Shown here piece by piece: positions 46,201 through 57,532 of a stretch of 64,000 nt of DNA. The translations under genes were made by a program, and so were the position numbers. The DNA comes from Notholithocarpus densiflorus (taxonomy: Eukaryota; Streptophyta; Magnoliopsida; Fagales; Fagaceae), in assembly GCA_030021035.2 (NCBI GenBank), contig JARYZH020000246.1, forward strand, positions 1-64,000. The letters are read 5' to 3'. The notes below the pieces were generated by a model that saw only the letters and a program-made list of their open reading frames with translations, did no database searches and was not told the origin of the DNA. The first letter of the stretch is position 1, and each line of letters begins with the position of its first letter.

Positions 46201-47218
46201 TGGAAACTTCATACCTTTGCATAAATCATAATTGAGGGTTACTCATGCCAATCTTCTCATTGAACTCTGGACATCTCACCCTTTCATCCCCATCCTCAGA
46301 ACTGTTAATGCTCCTAGTGTCATCATCATCAAGAGCTTTTTCAGCCCAATCATCATCATCAATAGCTTGATCATTGGCAGTAGCTTTTGGTTTCTTCCCA
46401 TTATCTGTAACCTGCTCCTTCAAATGCTCACCCTCATTTACCTTTTCAGTATTTCTTTGATGCTCTCTCATATTGGGCACCTCATTGTTCTGAGCACCAA
46501 ATATGTCATCAGAATAATCTGGTCCTTCATACCCTTCGTCTAGCCAATCAGGTTCATCCATATGAACACCTTCACTACCAACAGTTTTTCCATGGGTAGC
46601 ATTGTCATCCATATGCACTTCTCCACAACCAACAGGTTGCCCACCCCCAGCATTGTCATCCACAGCTCCACCAACACTACTATCCCTTAAACTCTCAACA
46701 GGTTCTTCACTAACATCATTTTGGTCAACCACAGATGATCTAAGAGAGACAATATTGTTAATGCCCCTACTGTGTTCACTTACTACTAGAGTCACCTCTT
46801 CACAATCAGTATCATCATCTTCATCATTCATTTCCCATGGCTGGTCTATTGCAATTGGTTGATCTGGTTCAACCATAGGTTCTTCAATAGCAATTGGTTC
46901 AGCTTCAGGTTCTACATAAAGTGTGATTTCATTTGTTGGCAACTCAGCATGTAGTTCACACATGTAGGTCACATCATCAATTGAAGTAATTAACCTTAAC
47001 CCTTTCTCTAAGTCACTACCAGGTATTAAATAATAAATTCTACTGTTAATGGGTCCCCCAGCATCAGCACAAATGTCTTGTATCTCAAAATGACTTAGTA
47101 GATCTAGATCAACATTACCCATTATAGATACCTCACCATCTACATACTCTAAACCAGGGTTCCACTCAAAATTCCCACTATGGTGAATAGTAAAATCAAA
47201 ACGAATTTCAGTAGCCAT
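43240..47218 (-). pseudogene. mudrA-type MULE transposase, decayed, multi-exon
   Basis: The start Met at 47218 directly follows an AG acceptor. Residues 1-110 form a PB1-like N-terminal domain, then comes a long acidic linker (to 46226). The frame then breaks. The DNA-binding region (FPNGKVFMVALREYAVQKPM; CKYECGWKIYA; CTCGRTFKHSQVTSIYVARK) needs two frame changes and contains a stop. The MULE catalytic domain shows GLDGCHLKGKFGG (frame break in a G run), VVEQENKDSCVWFLQTFADD and VFISDRQK up to a GT donor at about 45427. The next exon has LKAALWRCAAATTVKGFEKR. The SWIM zinc finger (CCSCRVWDLTGIPYKHG) and a CCHC knuckle (CGFCHKKWHNSRRC) follow. The last exons encode a long Gln/Asn/Pro repeat tail (44239-43500) and KTSGAMFLTG (from 43412). 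Several frameshifts and stops make it non-functional. Confidence 0.85.
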
Positions 47219-47221
47219 CTG

Positions 47222-47598
47222 CAGGAGTTAAAACACATGCACAAACAACAATAATTAAATACATAACCAACACATGCACAGAGAGCACCAATCATTGATA
47301 AAAGCAAAATAATTTCATACAACATAAAATACCATTTAACGTGGGGTCATGGGAGACAAGAAACACAACCAACTAAACAATTTGTCTTCATGGGACCACA
47401 GACAACCTAAAGATGCATCTACCCAAAATATTCCTAGGGACTACAGTCATTAATGTCAACTATAAAAGCAAGAAATTATTTAGCAGAAAACCACTAATTT
47501 TATGACAGAAAACCTTTAATCCGAATCACCTTCATCAATCGTTACACATTGAAAAAGAACAAACATAACAATGGTAAACCCTACAAAGTAATTTCATA
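47222..47598 (-). other. 5'UTR intron of the transposase gene
   Basis: On the minus strand the right terminal repeat ends in ATATCAG followed by a GTATGA donor at 47598. The acceptor CTCCTGCAG ends right before the start ATG at 47218 (an AG immediately upstream). The border of the terminal repeat and the donor coincide. Confidence 0.6.
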
Positions 47599-47944
47599 CC
47601 TGATATAGAGGAAAACCCAAGCTTCAGTACACCTCCTCCTTGCTTGCAAATGTTCAGATTTCACTTTGACAATCTAAGTAAAGAGAGCAAGGGATTATGA
47701 GTTTGGGGATTTTTAGGGATTCTAAGGTAGAGAGAGGGAGAGAGCTCGTTCTTCTTTTTAGGGTTTTATTTAGGTTCTAATTTTGGCTTATATAGCAAAA
47801 AGGGATTTTTTAACGGAAAGGGCAGAGGTAGGTAACGGGGGTCTAACGAATGCCACCCCAAGTGGGTTAAGTGATAACTTTTAAACCATAGGTGGGCACT
47901 ATTAAAACGGGCCAAACCACAAGTGGGTAAAGTGCAATTTCTCC
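47599..47944 (-). repeat. Right terminal inverted repeat of the MULE, with promoter
   Basis: Inverse of 41098-41442 at roughly 90 percent identity by eye. On the minus strand it has an inward TATATAAG box near 47795 and a leader that feeds the transposase gene. Confidence 0.88.
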
Positions 47945-48187
47945 TTAGATTAACTATTCTCAATCTCTCTCTCTCTCTCTTTGTATGGAAACATCGTGGT
48001 CACCAATTTTCATTCTGCCACACCTTGAAAGTTGTTAATAAGAAATGTCATTAGTTTTAAGATTTAACTTGACCGACTCTATTCCTTTTCAGTCTTCTCT
48101 TTTTTGGCTTTCAGCGTGTTTGACACTCTGGTCTTAACACCAATTTTCCAAAAGCAAAAGACCTTTGTGACGAGAAAGGACAAGCAT

Positions 48188-49165
48188 TGATAGGCCAAGA
48201 ATGTATTGACCCTTTGTGATAAATTAATCAATTGATTTAGTCAAGTTAATTAATTAATTCAATTAACATGCAAAACGCGTGGTAGCACAAACAAATCACC
48301 AACTAAGTAAATATACAGCGGAAATTAAATTGACACGGTGATTTGTTTACGAATGGGAAAAACCTACACGTCAAAAACTCCACCGGGTGATTTTAAGGTC
48401 ACCACTCCCGAGAATCCACTATTATCAAAACAAGCGGTTACAAGTAAAGGAATCCCAGTACCTTATACCAACCTACAGTTGAACCCTTACCTCAATATCC
48501 AATTGGACTTGTTCTGTAGTGACAATCTCTCCTTTTCAATACACGGCTCCTAGAACGTGACTAACTAGTTCAATGCGTGGATCCCAGTACGCGGCTTACT
48601 CACCAACTTGAGAAAGATGTTGGCTGCAAAGTTCTTCAGTTCATCACACGATGAAGATCACGAAGCTCCTTGGTTACAAAACCCTATGGTGTACAAACAT
48701 AGCAGCTTCTTTAAGAGAAAGATGAACTAGGGCAAATTCTATCTCCGGTCATAATTTGCATGAACACAACTTTGCTTCACACTCGTGCAACCTTTGACGG
48801 CCCTTAAAATAATCCTTATATATGTTTAGGGTTGTGAGAAAAGAAAGCCCAAACATATACACAAGGATTGGATGAAAATCAGAGCTAAAAATCTGTTTTT
48901 CATAAACCTCGATAGATAGCTTATCTATCGAAGCTAGTTGTCGAGCATCAGGCTTCAGCAGCTTTTAAACCTCAATAGATTTTAGTTGTTGAGCTAGCTG
49001 TCGAGATTAAAAATCCAGCACATCTTTACTTGTATGGCTTTAACACTTGAACTTGAAAGCTTGTTCCTTGAAGTATTAAACACATCCTAGCGTTTTGTCA
49101 AAGGATTAGCCAATTACATAAAATATTAACATATGTTCCTAACATGATTCACATATGTCCTAACA
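48188..49165 (+). mobile_element. Solo LTR (same family as 4411-5421)
   Basis: The 978 bp unit starts TGATAGGCC and ends CCTAACA, with a perfect 5 bp duplication AGCAT on both sides. It shares with the copy at 4411 the blocks 'gcgtggtagcacaaacaaat', 'cacggtgatttgtttacgaa', 'caccactcccgagaatccac' and the end. The copies are in the same orientation and 43 kb apart. No retrotransposon body lies between them. Confidence 0.9.
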
Positions 49166-49169
49166 AGCA

Positions 49170-50162
49170 TTGATTGAGTTTTTGACAAAAAAGTATTAAA
49201 GCTTTTACTCTTTAAGAAAAAAGATGACCAAGTTTTAAGCTAGTTGCTAGTTCGTACTCAAATTATTTTAAGTTTCCCTTATTTGCTGTAGAGTACTTTT
49301 CGGGGGTATTGGTTGCTAAATTGACTATCCTCATTACAATGCTCTAAGCTCATATTTTTAGCAAAATATAGCCAAAAGACTTTGTTTAGTCATCTACAAC
49401 TATAATAGAAAATGACTAACTTTTTTTTTATGATAAAAAAAAAAAGGGCCTATATGGCGCAATATCATTGCCTTAGCCCACCTAAATCCAAATTCTATGG
49501 CGTGAGACCACCAAAGCTACTTGAGACTATCCATGTGGGAACATCATTTAAACTGAAGTGTCACGACTCAAACTATAACCCTCAGACTCGCAAGGGTGAT
49601 GGTTCAAGGGACTTCTACCATCAAGCTGCCACCCTTCGGTGGTAATAGAAAATGACTAATTTTTAAGCTGCGCAATTTTTCTTTTTATTATATTATGTAC
49701 AATATCTACCTAATTTTAACTGTCAATATAAAATACTACCGTATATAAAAACAAAATAGATGATATTGCATACAGTGGTAGCTAAAGAATTTTTTTTGGT
49801 CATTAAAAAATTTAATAAAAAAGAACTTGAATATATTTAGCTATCAACAAGGGAGAAATGCACACAAACACACACACACACACCAAATACATGAAGTTTT
49901 ATGATTTTCTTCTACAAGTTTTCATATTTAAATCATTACAAGATTGTTCATAATAGGTTGTCATTATTTATTGTCAATGTGGGTAGGTGTGACCATTTCA
50001 TTTTCTTAACTTTAAATACAATTTTTATTTTTATGCCGTTGTCATTATCTATTTATCATTATTTTTATAAAAATATTTTAAACTAAATGACAAGACTCAA
50101 CCCACTGACACTGTATTAAATTGATCCACACACATCCATACATAAATAATACACTAAGCGTC

Positions 50163-50193
<31 letters not shown>

Positions 50194-50385
50194 GAGCTTA
50201 TACTAAGCGTCTACTTAACCAATCAAATGCTTAAAAAATCACTAACTTTACTTTTTTTTTTCTTGAATCACTAACTTTATAATAAAAAGTTATTGTAACA
50301 TGATAACAATACACACACATGTAACAAACCCTTTATATTTCCTAATTATTAAATTCTATATAGTTAAATTATATTTTTACTATAT
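49170..50385. other. Intergenic, mostly AT-rich; possible LTR scrap
   Basis: 49440-49640 is less AT-rich and contains 'tgtcacgactcaaac', faintly like the start of the 3.8 kb LTR, but nothing more can be shown. A T run of about 27 lies at 50167-50193. Confidence 0.4.
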
Positions 50386-50389
50386 ACAC

Positions 50390-50746
50390 ACACATTCACA
50401 TACATCACAATTCACACAAATAACATTATAAAAAATAATAGTAATACTAACTTACACAATCAGTATTAGTCTATCAGACACATACTCACATAATATAATA
50501 TAAATTTATACTAGAAAGAAAGATACTCATAACTCACAAATACTCACTTTGTACTCTTAGAGTAGGAGATGTCGAGATGGTCAAATAGAGAATAGAGATG
50601 AGATGAAATTTATGAGAATGAGGCCAAAGATCAAATTAGAGAAAAAGAAAGATCTATGATTTATGTCGTTATTTGATTTTGAGATAGGCTAAATATGTGA
50701 TCAACGTGTGCAAAAATATTTTTAAGAGTAAATTAAATTAATGAAA

Positions 50747-50781
<35 letters not shown>

Positions 50782-50830
50782 AATTCAAGTCAGGGGCTTC
50801 AATTTAACCCTTGAACATAAAATGGTGCCC
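50390..50830 (+). repeat. Dispersed repeat, copy 1 (copy 2 at 62035-62410)
   Basis: Shared blocks in the same order are 'acaatcagtat', 'tataaattta', 'actcactttgta', 'gagatg.gatgaaattta', 'gtgcacaaaatattttt'-like and 'cccctgaacataaa.tg'. An AT microsatellite (50755-50780) occurs at a matching place in copy 2 (62407-62438). No coding sequence. It is probably a degraded transposon or LTR family. Confidence 0.6.
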
Positions 50831-51187
50831 CCTGATTGCATCATTTAGTATTTTATATTAATCAATGAACAGTTTTTTTTGAGGAAAAATCGATGAACAG
50901 TTAAGATTAGATAAGTGTGCTATAAAAATAGTGGTATAACTAAGATTTGACTTTAATTAGAAGTAAATTTTAATAACATATATTTCTTCATACACTTATA
51001 TACATAGATTATACATGCACACAATGCCCACAATTTATACATATATCTATACACATATACATATAATTAAAACTAATATGTACAATAATTAAATGCCACT
51101 CATTTGAATATTAAGTGGTTTTTTTTTAACATTTGAATAAGTTGTGCTGCAACTTTTCATGGTCAAAATTTCACTTATAATTCTTAT

Positions 51188-51785
51188 CACTACAAAAAAC
51201 TGGACCTGACAAACGCCACTACAAGTCCCAAAAACGCCACTATAGGGCCATTTGGGCTATAGTGGAGTTTGCTATAGTGGCGTTTGTAAATGCCACTGTT
51301 GTACCGCAACTATAGACCTATAGTGGTGTTTTTGAGAAACGCCACTATAAATATACCCTATAGTGGCGTTTGTAAACGCCACTATAGGCCTACCATAAAA
51401 CGCCACTATAGACTGAAATTGTTTTTTTGAAAAATGCTATAGCAGCGTTTCATAAACGCCACTATAGGGTATGACCTATAAAGGCGTTTTAGAAATGCCA
51501 CTATAGCTAAATTAGAAAAAAATTTAATTGACCTGTAACAGCGTTTACAAACACCACTATAGGGTATAGACCTATAGTGGCGTTTCCAAAACGCCACTAT
51601 AGCCAAATCAGGAAAAAAATTAATTTACCTATAGCAGCGTTTACAAACGCCACTATAGGAATGTTCTATAGTGGCATTTGTGAAACGCCTTTATAGGTCT
51701 ATCCCTATAGTGGCATTTGACAAACACCACTATAGGTCAAGAACGGATTTGTGACCAATAGTCACAAACGCCACTATATATATAC
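51188..51785. repeat. Left subterminal repeat block of the CACTA element
   Basis: About twenty copies of CCTATAGTGGCGTTT or its inverse, many arranged as head-to-head pairs, are packed in 600 bp. In En/Spm such motifs bind the TnpA-type protein. The open frame at 51406-51606 is only this repeat read through. Confidence 0.88.
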
Positions 51786-51789
51786 ATGC

Positions 51790-52030
51790 ACACATATTTC
51801 ACTTGTCCTGGGCAAATCACAAGCATAGGGTACACAAAACACATCACCCTTTCTAAGGGTACACAAAATAGGCCCTAATATATGGAGCATTCAATTTAAC
51901 TACATATGGAGCATATGGCATAGGGTACACAAAATACATCACCCTTTCTAAGGGTACACAAAATAGGCCCTAATATATGGAGCATTCAATTTAACTACAT
52001 ATGGAGCAGCGGGACAATAATCATAACTCC
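51790..52030 (+). repeat. Tandem duplication of about 105 bp in the CACTA interior
   Basis: The segment 'catagggtacacaaaacaca' through 'ttcaatttaactacatatgg' occurs twice in a row (about 51824-51908 and 51914-52007). It is non-coding and lies after the gene's last exon. Confidence 0.75.
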
Positions 52031-52039
52031 ATAAAAAAA

Positions 52040-52140
52040 AAATCTGTCGTCACCATCATCAAAAGCATCCTCATCATCAAGTGTATCCCTAAGTGCATCC
52101 CCATCAACATCAGCATGAGCATCATCTTCACCCTGAATAA
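52040..52140 (-). pseudogene. Extra copy of the acidic last exon
   Basis: On the minus strand, after an AG acceptor like that of the exon at 52368, the sequence reads GEDDAHADVDGD and then Asp-rich residues up to DDGDDRFF. It parallels the last exon 52279-52368. The surrounding 240 bp (tagatggaggcaacattata and so on) are duplicated as well, so it is a local segmental copy. Confidence 0.65.
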
Positions 52141-52278
52141 GATGGAGGCAACATTATAACAGAGGAACAAACAAAGCCAAATATTGCATCAACTAAACTT
52201 CATACATACATAAATACTCAATTAAACTACATAATCAATATAAACACATGGAGCAAAAGGACAATACTCATAACTCCA

Positions 52279-55186
52279 TCAAAAAAATCTATCATCACCA
52301 TCATCAAGTGCATCCCCATCATCAAGTTCATCCCCATCATCAACATCAGCATGAACATTTTCTTCACTCTGAATAAGATGGAGGCAACATTATAACAAAT
52401 GAACAAACAAAGCCAAATATTATATCAACTTAAGCTTGATACATATATATCTCTATATATTAAAAGGATTCACAAAGTTAGTTATTACCTTTTCTAATAC
52501 CTAAATTGCCCCTAAAATTTTAGAAGCACATCACAAAGCAATTGAGTATAAAAGTAATTTTTGGTAAAATGACAAAAATAAGCCTGCAATATATTTTTCC
52601 CTATTTCACTTCTAAAATATGACACAAGGGTATAAACAAAATCTACATACCCAAATCTACCCTTGAATAACTCCCACTCATCAGCCTCTAACTGCTCACA
52701 ACCTTCCCACTAACACATACATAATACAATGACCTATCTTTAAGCCATTTTTCAACAAAAAAAGCCCAAGTCAAGTGTTGAAATGACCTATTTTGTCTTT
52801 GTATGCATTTGTATCAAAGAGTACCAATAACTAATACATGAAACGACATTAATAAATTAAAAAGCTATACCTGACTCTGCAATTCATGCATATACAGGCT
52901 AAATGAATCCATCATTTTCTGGAATTGGGCGTCTCGTTCTATCCTTTGAGTTCTCTCAAGTGTTACTAATCGGGCCAGTGCCTCTATTTTATTTGCATCC
53001 TCCACTCGAGCTTGGGTCAATGCATCTATTTTATTTCCAACCTCCACTCGAGCTTGGGTCAGTGTCGCTATTTGATCCTCCAACTCCACAACCCTCTGGT
53101 CACTGGCATAAGATTGTCGCGGAGTCGTACTGTCCGGCAGAACGTCTTTCGCCTTTCTACCGGATGGGGTCGGTCCAAACCCTACTCCACGTACGCGTCC
53201 ATGATGCTCTTGCCCCATCACTTGAGCATAGGCATCATCTGGTGCCCAAAGAACGCCTCCACCATGACTACTCTCTCCAATTAATTGGGTTCCAGCATTC
53301 AGTAGTTCTTGCATCCTCCTCTATTTTCATAATTTTACCAAATGACTTATTAGATTCTACATATAGTGCAAAAAAAAAAAGTGTATTTATAAGTGGAGTT
53401 TTCCTTGTCAGTTTAAAAAATAAGCAAGTCACAAATGATTAATAGAGAAAATACTTACAATGTTTTTAGCAGCTCTATCTGTTACAGGTGTCCCATCTTT
53501 ACGTCTATAAGCTTTGTCATATACTACAGCACGCTCCACTGGCCTGCCTGTTTCGTTTTCCTAGAACACGTTCATTATATCCATTAATTATTGTGCTAAG
53601 TAAAACTATTAACAAGTAAGACAACAATAAAAAAAAAACAAACACAAAACAAGACAAGCCACCTTATTTCTATATGCCACAAATCTGAAATTTTTAGGAA
53701 ACAAATACATGATGCAAATTTGCAATGCTTATATATTGGTTCTAAGCTCATGCATGGTTGAATAATTGCATGGTGTCAAGGTTACCATGCAATGGTGCAA
53801 TATGGTTGAATAATAACTTAATGACTTTGGCTTGGCATTGTAGAAAACATTAAAATATACTACTTGTCATACTTGCAAGAAAATTTGAAAGAGAGCAAAA
53901 AGTTATTATATCAATACTTTTAGAACCTTCATTAGGATCCCTTGATACAAATATCCCCTCCTAGCACCCGTTTAGCACTTCATTAGGATCCCTTGTAGGG
54001 GGTAGATAATAATTAGAAACATGTATTGATAAGTTATTTGTTAGTAAACATAGTTTATAAAAATCAACAACCAATGTAATATTAACTTCAATGATAAATT
54101 CTAAACAATCTCCCCAAAAGAATTGCTGACAATTTCTCAAATTGATCCCAAAAGTGTGACTATATGTCATGTATGGACTGATTCCCAAATTTTTTCCAAG
54201 GGAATAAGTAAAAATTCTTTTCTTTAAAAGAAAATTATTTGCTAAGTAATTACAGAGGAGTCGAGTAGATCAAGGCCTTATGATCTAGAGCTTATATTGT
54301 CTATAATTTCCTAATGTAGTAAGTCATCCAAGATTAATAAATCAAATTTGCAACTATGGTTGCTAAGAACTTTTCTTTTTCGAAATTAAATTCAGAATTT
54401 CACAAACCACTCTCTATAGATGAACTTGTATCAACTAACGCTACACAAACTATAGTAGCTCCATTCATAATATGCTTAGCCCAAGATAAGTCTTATGAGA
54501 GATGAACCATGATATAGCTTTAGATCAAGGCCACAAACTTTGAGTGGGATGAATTTTTCAATAAAAGTAACCTCTTTAACAATGATAAGTCTTTTTGATA
54601 TGCTTATTATGGTAGACAACTGAATTGTGAGAATAGCATAAGAAAGATCATTTGTAGCACTAAATCTCATATTTAAATCAATAGCGTATTTAGCATATTC
54701 AGTTTTTGTTTTTTTTATAGAAGTAATGTAAGAGGTAGACATCATACAATAATAGCAACTAGTTGTGCCAAACTTCTTGGTCTAGTTCTAGGTATTTCTT
54801 CTTGGAATTCGCGACTGGCCTTGTTCTGCAGAGCCTTTGTCTACAAATGCAGTCACACAAATCACCACCAAACAACATCATCAATCTAATATAGCAAATT
54901 ATTGTCCAATAATATCAACCCATTGTTACCGCAAATAATTTCAATAAGCAAAAAATGTTAGTACCTGTACTTCCTCTGTAAACCAGTATTCCACCAACTT
55001 CTTCCACTGTTCTTCATCACAATTGTTTGGTATATTGTCCACAACTTGTTGTTTACTCATACCTTCCAAACATTTTTCCTTCTTTAACATGGTCCTGCGT
55101 GCCCTTCTCAGGAGCCCCAATAGTTGCATTGCCCAGTCCTCTTGTTTCGCTAGTGGAACTTTGTCTGCAGGGATGGCCCATCGTCT
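52279..55186 (-). CDS. Transposase_24 (Ptta/En/Spm) type protein, partial gene
   Basis: Exons in order on the minus strand are 55186-54965, 54840-about 54751, 53560-53459, 53320-52871 and 52368-52279. They show GT-AG borders except at the end of the second, which I cannot place exactly. They encode LLRRARRTMLKKEKC and IPNNCDEEQWKKLVEYWF, then NKASREFQEEIPRTRPRSLA, then ENETGRPVERAVVYDKAYRR and DGTPVTDRAAKN. MQELLNAGTQLIGESSHGGG, a GFGPTPSGR segment, a coiled coil (repeated LTQARVE) and the Asp-rich end DDGDDRFF follow. The order matches the C-terminal two thirds of plant Transposase_24 proteins, the accessory DNA-binding partner in En/Spm elements. The N-terminal exons are not identified. A candidate leader exon is at 57660-57533. 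Confidence 0.75.
52450..52470 (+). mobile_element. Helitron-like 5' terminus in an intron
   Basis: After a host A, the sequence TCTCTATATATTAAAAGG has the look of a Helitron 5' end (TC start with TATATATTAAAAG). It lies in the intron between the last two exons of the CACTA gene. No hairpin-CTRR end follows within the intron. Confidence 0.4.
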
Positions 55187-55189
55187 CTA

Positions 55190-56440
55190 GAAAGAACACT
55201 TAGTCAACATACATGTCAAAGTTGATCCTTGTCGAAATTATAATTACATAACTACTCATAATGATACTCTAGTCTATATTACATCATCTTGTGTTTCAAG
55301 GGAATTATAATTCTTAGTTCTTAGAAAATAGAAATGTTCTCAACTTGCATTTTATACTGCAAAACCCACATTCAAAATTCAAATGGGTAGGGTCCTCATG
55401 GATATATTTTGACTATGAATTTGTTTTTTTAATTTTATATTTAGGTAAATGTAAAAATATTTGTGAACATACTATATGTAAGAAGGGAAAAGCTAATAGA
55501 CATCCTAAGAACTTTAATTTAAGAAATCTTTTTAAAAACTAATCTTTTTTTTTCACAGCATTTTATATTTCCTATAAAAGTGATATTAAATTTTTTCTAA
55601 AATAGTAAATTAAGAAATTTTCTAAGGGCAGACCTTATAAGAAAATGACAAAATGAGAGGAAAAAAAAAAAAAAAAAACAATAAAACAAAACAAAATGAA
55701 GTCATGAACATGCATGACTAAAACCTGAGAGAGATATAAGTATAAAGCAATAACCTAACAAAAATAGTTTGTTATACCTCAATTTTATGCTAAAGATGAC
55801 ATTAATTAATAATTATTTCCAATTCCTAGAAATCATACACAATAGGAACAATATTTTTTAAAACAAAATTTACCTGGAGTAGTAGTAATTAAGTTTGCAG
55901 ATCTTTATCTAAAAGATGAAAGTAGGACCTGCAATGAAAGTGGGACATGCAAAATAAGTATTTTATAAGTTATTAAAATGTAAAGGGAATAATGTAGATA
56001 ATCTAATCTAATTTGACTCAAGCTATGTTCATCAATAAAATATGACTCAACCTATTTTATAAAATATATATACATATATATATATATATAATCAATGAAT
56101 GAGTACTAGAAGAGAAAATGACATGGGGTGGAGGACGAGGTGGAGGCTGATGATATCACTATGAGGACCCTGCCATACATTAACAGTGTAAGTGCAAACA
56201 GTGGGAATTGTATTGGTTAAACCTAACCAAAAAACAAGTCAGTGGAAAAAAAGCTCAGTGCAAACTAGTTGTAACCCATTTACTGATTTTAATAATAATA
56301 ATAATTTGTATTTCTAGAATTACTTTTAATTTTTTATCTGAGAAGAATATTAATTTCTTATTTAATGCAATGAAATGCTGCCTAAGTTATAAGGAACCAC
56401 GTGTACGTACATTTTTATATGTTATCAAAGTTACTACTTA
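55190..56440. other. CACTA interior without identified coding sequence
   Basis: N-terminal exons of the Transposase_24-type gene are expected here, but I cannot recognise any. 56133-56152 repeats 'ggaggacgaggtggaggctg', also present at 57555-57574. There are TA-type and TAA microsatellites at 56060-56092 and 56290-56305. Confidence 0.4.
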
Positions 56441-56830
56441 GCCAACGTCCACAAAAAATCGGATTTGTTATTTCCTAGTGGGTACCAAGAGAGAACCTTA
56501 TCCTTTCAAGATTAAAAAAGAAAAAAAAAAAACGTGAGTCATGTGTTGTACCCACCCAAAGAAGATAAACGTTTCAGGTCAAAAAAGAAAAGGAAAGAAT
56601 GAAGAAGATAAAGTGATAAACACTAATTATTTACTTCCCAATGGAAAGATCACTATCCAAAATATCTAGTCAGCAAGACTTGGAAAGCCCCAAAGACCTT
56701 ATCCTTTCAATCATAGCCAGCCGTAGCATCCCACCGCAACACCCTTTAACTACCGTTTATTTTTTTCCTCTTCACAAACACACCCCAATCACTCTCTCTC
56801 TCTCTCTCACACACTTACATGTTTCCTTCT

Positions 56831-57149
56831 ATGGCTTCTTTAATTCAGTTTCTTCTTCTTATTGTGTACCTTACCCACAAATCTCAACTCTCAAGCTCTG
56901 ACTTTTCACTTACCAAATGCTCTAGTTCTTCCCATCACCAAAGATGTTACAACCCTCCAATATGTGACCAGAATTCATCATGGCACTCCTCTTGTTCCCA
57001 TCAATCTTGTAGTTGATCTTGGCGGTCCATTTATCTGGACTGATTGTGCCTCAACACATGTGTCATCGTCTAGCCGTCTGATCCCCAATCGCTCAATCAA
57101 GTGCTCAAGAGCCAAAGCCCATGGCATTGAGAGCAAGTCTTGCCTTTAA
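56831..57149 (+). pseudogene. EDGP/basic-7S-globulin-like aspartic protease fragment in the CACTA element
   Basis: The start MASLIQFLLLIVYL is a signal peptide. After a one-base frameshift near 56890 the frame continues FHLPNALVLPITKDVTTLQY, then RIHHGTPLVPINLVVDLGGP, then FIWTDC and AHGIESKSCL before a stop. This is the N-terminus of the plant EDGP / xylanase-inhibitor / basic 7S globulin group. Their first active-site motif is DLGG in place of the catalytic DTG, as here. About 110 of some 430 codons are present. Some 190 bp upstream look like its own promoter and leader, with a CT-rich stretch at 56790-56815. It is in the opposite direction to the transposon gene. This is a captured gene piece. 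Confidence 0.78.
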
Positions 57150-57153
57150 GCCA

Positions 57154-57371
57154 AGCAGCGACGGCGCCGTAAGGACGATTTATTTTTTGTTTTTTTATTA
57201 TTTATTTTCATTTTTTTTTATTGGGTATTTTCAGTTTTTGTTTTTGAGTAAACAACAACTATTAGCTATAACTATAAGGATTTTTTTTTTTTTTTTTTTT
57301 CGTATTTGGAGGAATCCTAATACATTGAATGGAGTCCTAAGCCCCCAGCCCAAACGTGGCTCCGCCACTGA
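57154..57371. mobile_element. Possible small hAT-like element
   Basis: The left end CAGCGACGGCGCC and the inverse of the right end CAGTGGCGGAGCC match at 10 of 13 bases and start with CAG. No 8 bp duplication is seen. It would cut off the protease fragment just after its stop. Weak call. Confidence 0.3.
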
Positions 57372-57532
57372 CCTTAACCCATCAAAAACACAATTATAAG
57401 ACAGATTATTTGTTCAACACCTCCCTCCCAAAAAAAAAAACAGACAAAGGTAACACGAAAAGTCACGGACCAAACCAAAAACCCCCAAACAAATACAATA
57501 AAAATGCAATCAAATCAAATCGATCATACCTT

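Larger units (their letters stand above)
41098..47944. mobile_element. Two-gene MuDR-like MULE, 6.85 kb
   Basis: The terminal repeats are 345 bp (41098-41442 and 47599-47944), with ends GGGGAAATTGCAC / GTGCAATTTCTCC. The flanks TTAGATTAG and TTAGATTAA form a 9 bp target duplication with one change. Inside are a small plus-strand GRF-type zinc finger gene near the left end and a mudrA-type transposase pseudogene on the minus strand from the right end. Their transcripts converge. Each terminal repeat carries a TATATAAG box pointing inward, so both genes seem to be driven from the repeats, as in maize MuDR. The transposase is broken, so the copy is not autonomous now. Confidence 0.92.

Noticed and set aside
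41098..47944. hAT element because of the exact 8 bp match TTAGATTA at both flanks
   Set aside because: The transposase is clearly of the MULE type with SWIM and CCHC fingers, terminal repeats are 345 bp, and a 9 bp duplication with one change fits equally well.
51406..51606. Minus-strand open frame with repeated 'YSGVCKRCYRS' words
   Set aside because: It is a read-through of the CACTA subterminal motif. The same holds for the frame at 59175-59399.
52903..53442. Plus-strand frame of 179 codons
   Set aside because: It is the complement of the exon 53320-52871, whose minus-strand frame matches a known protein family and has splice sites.
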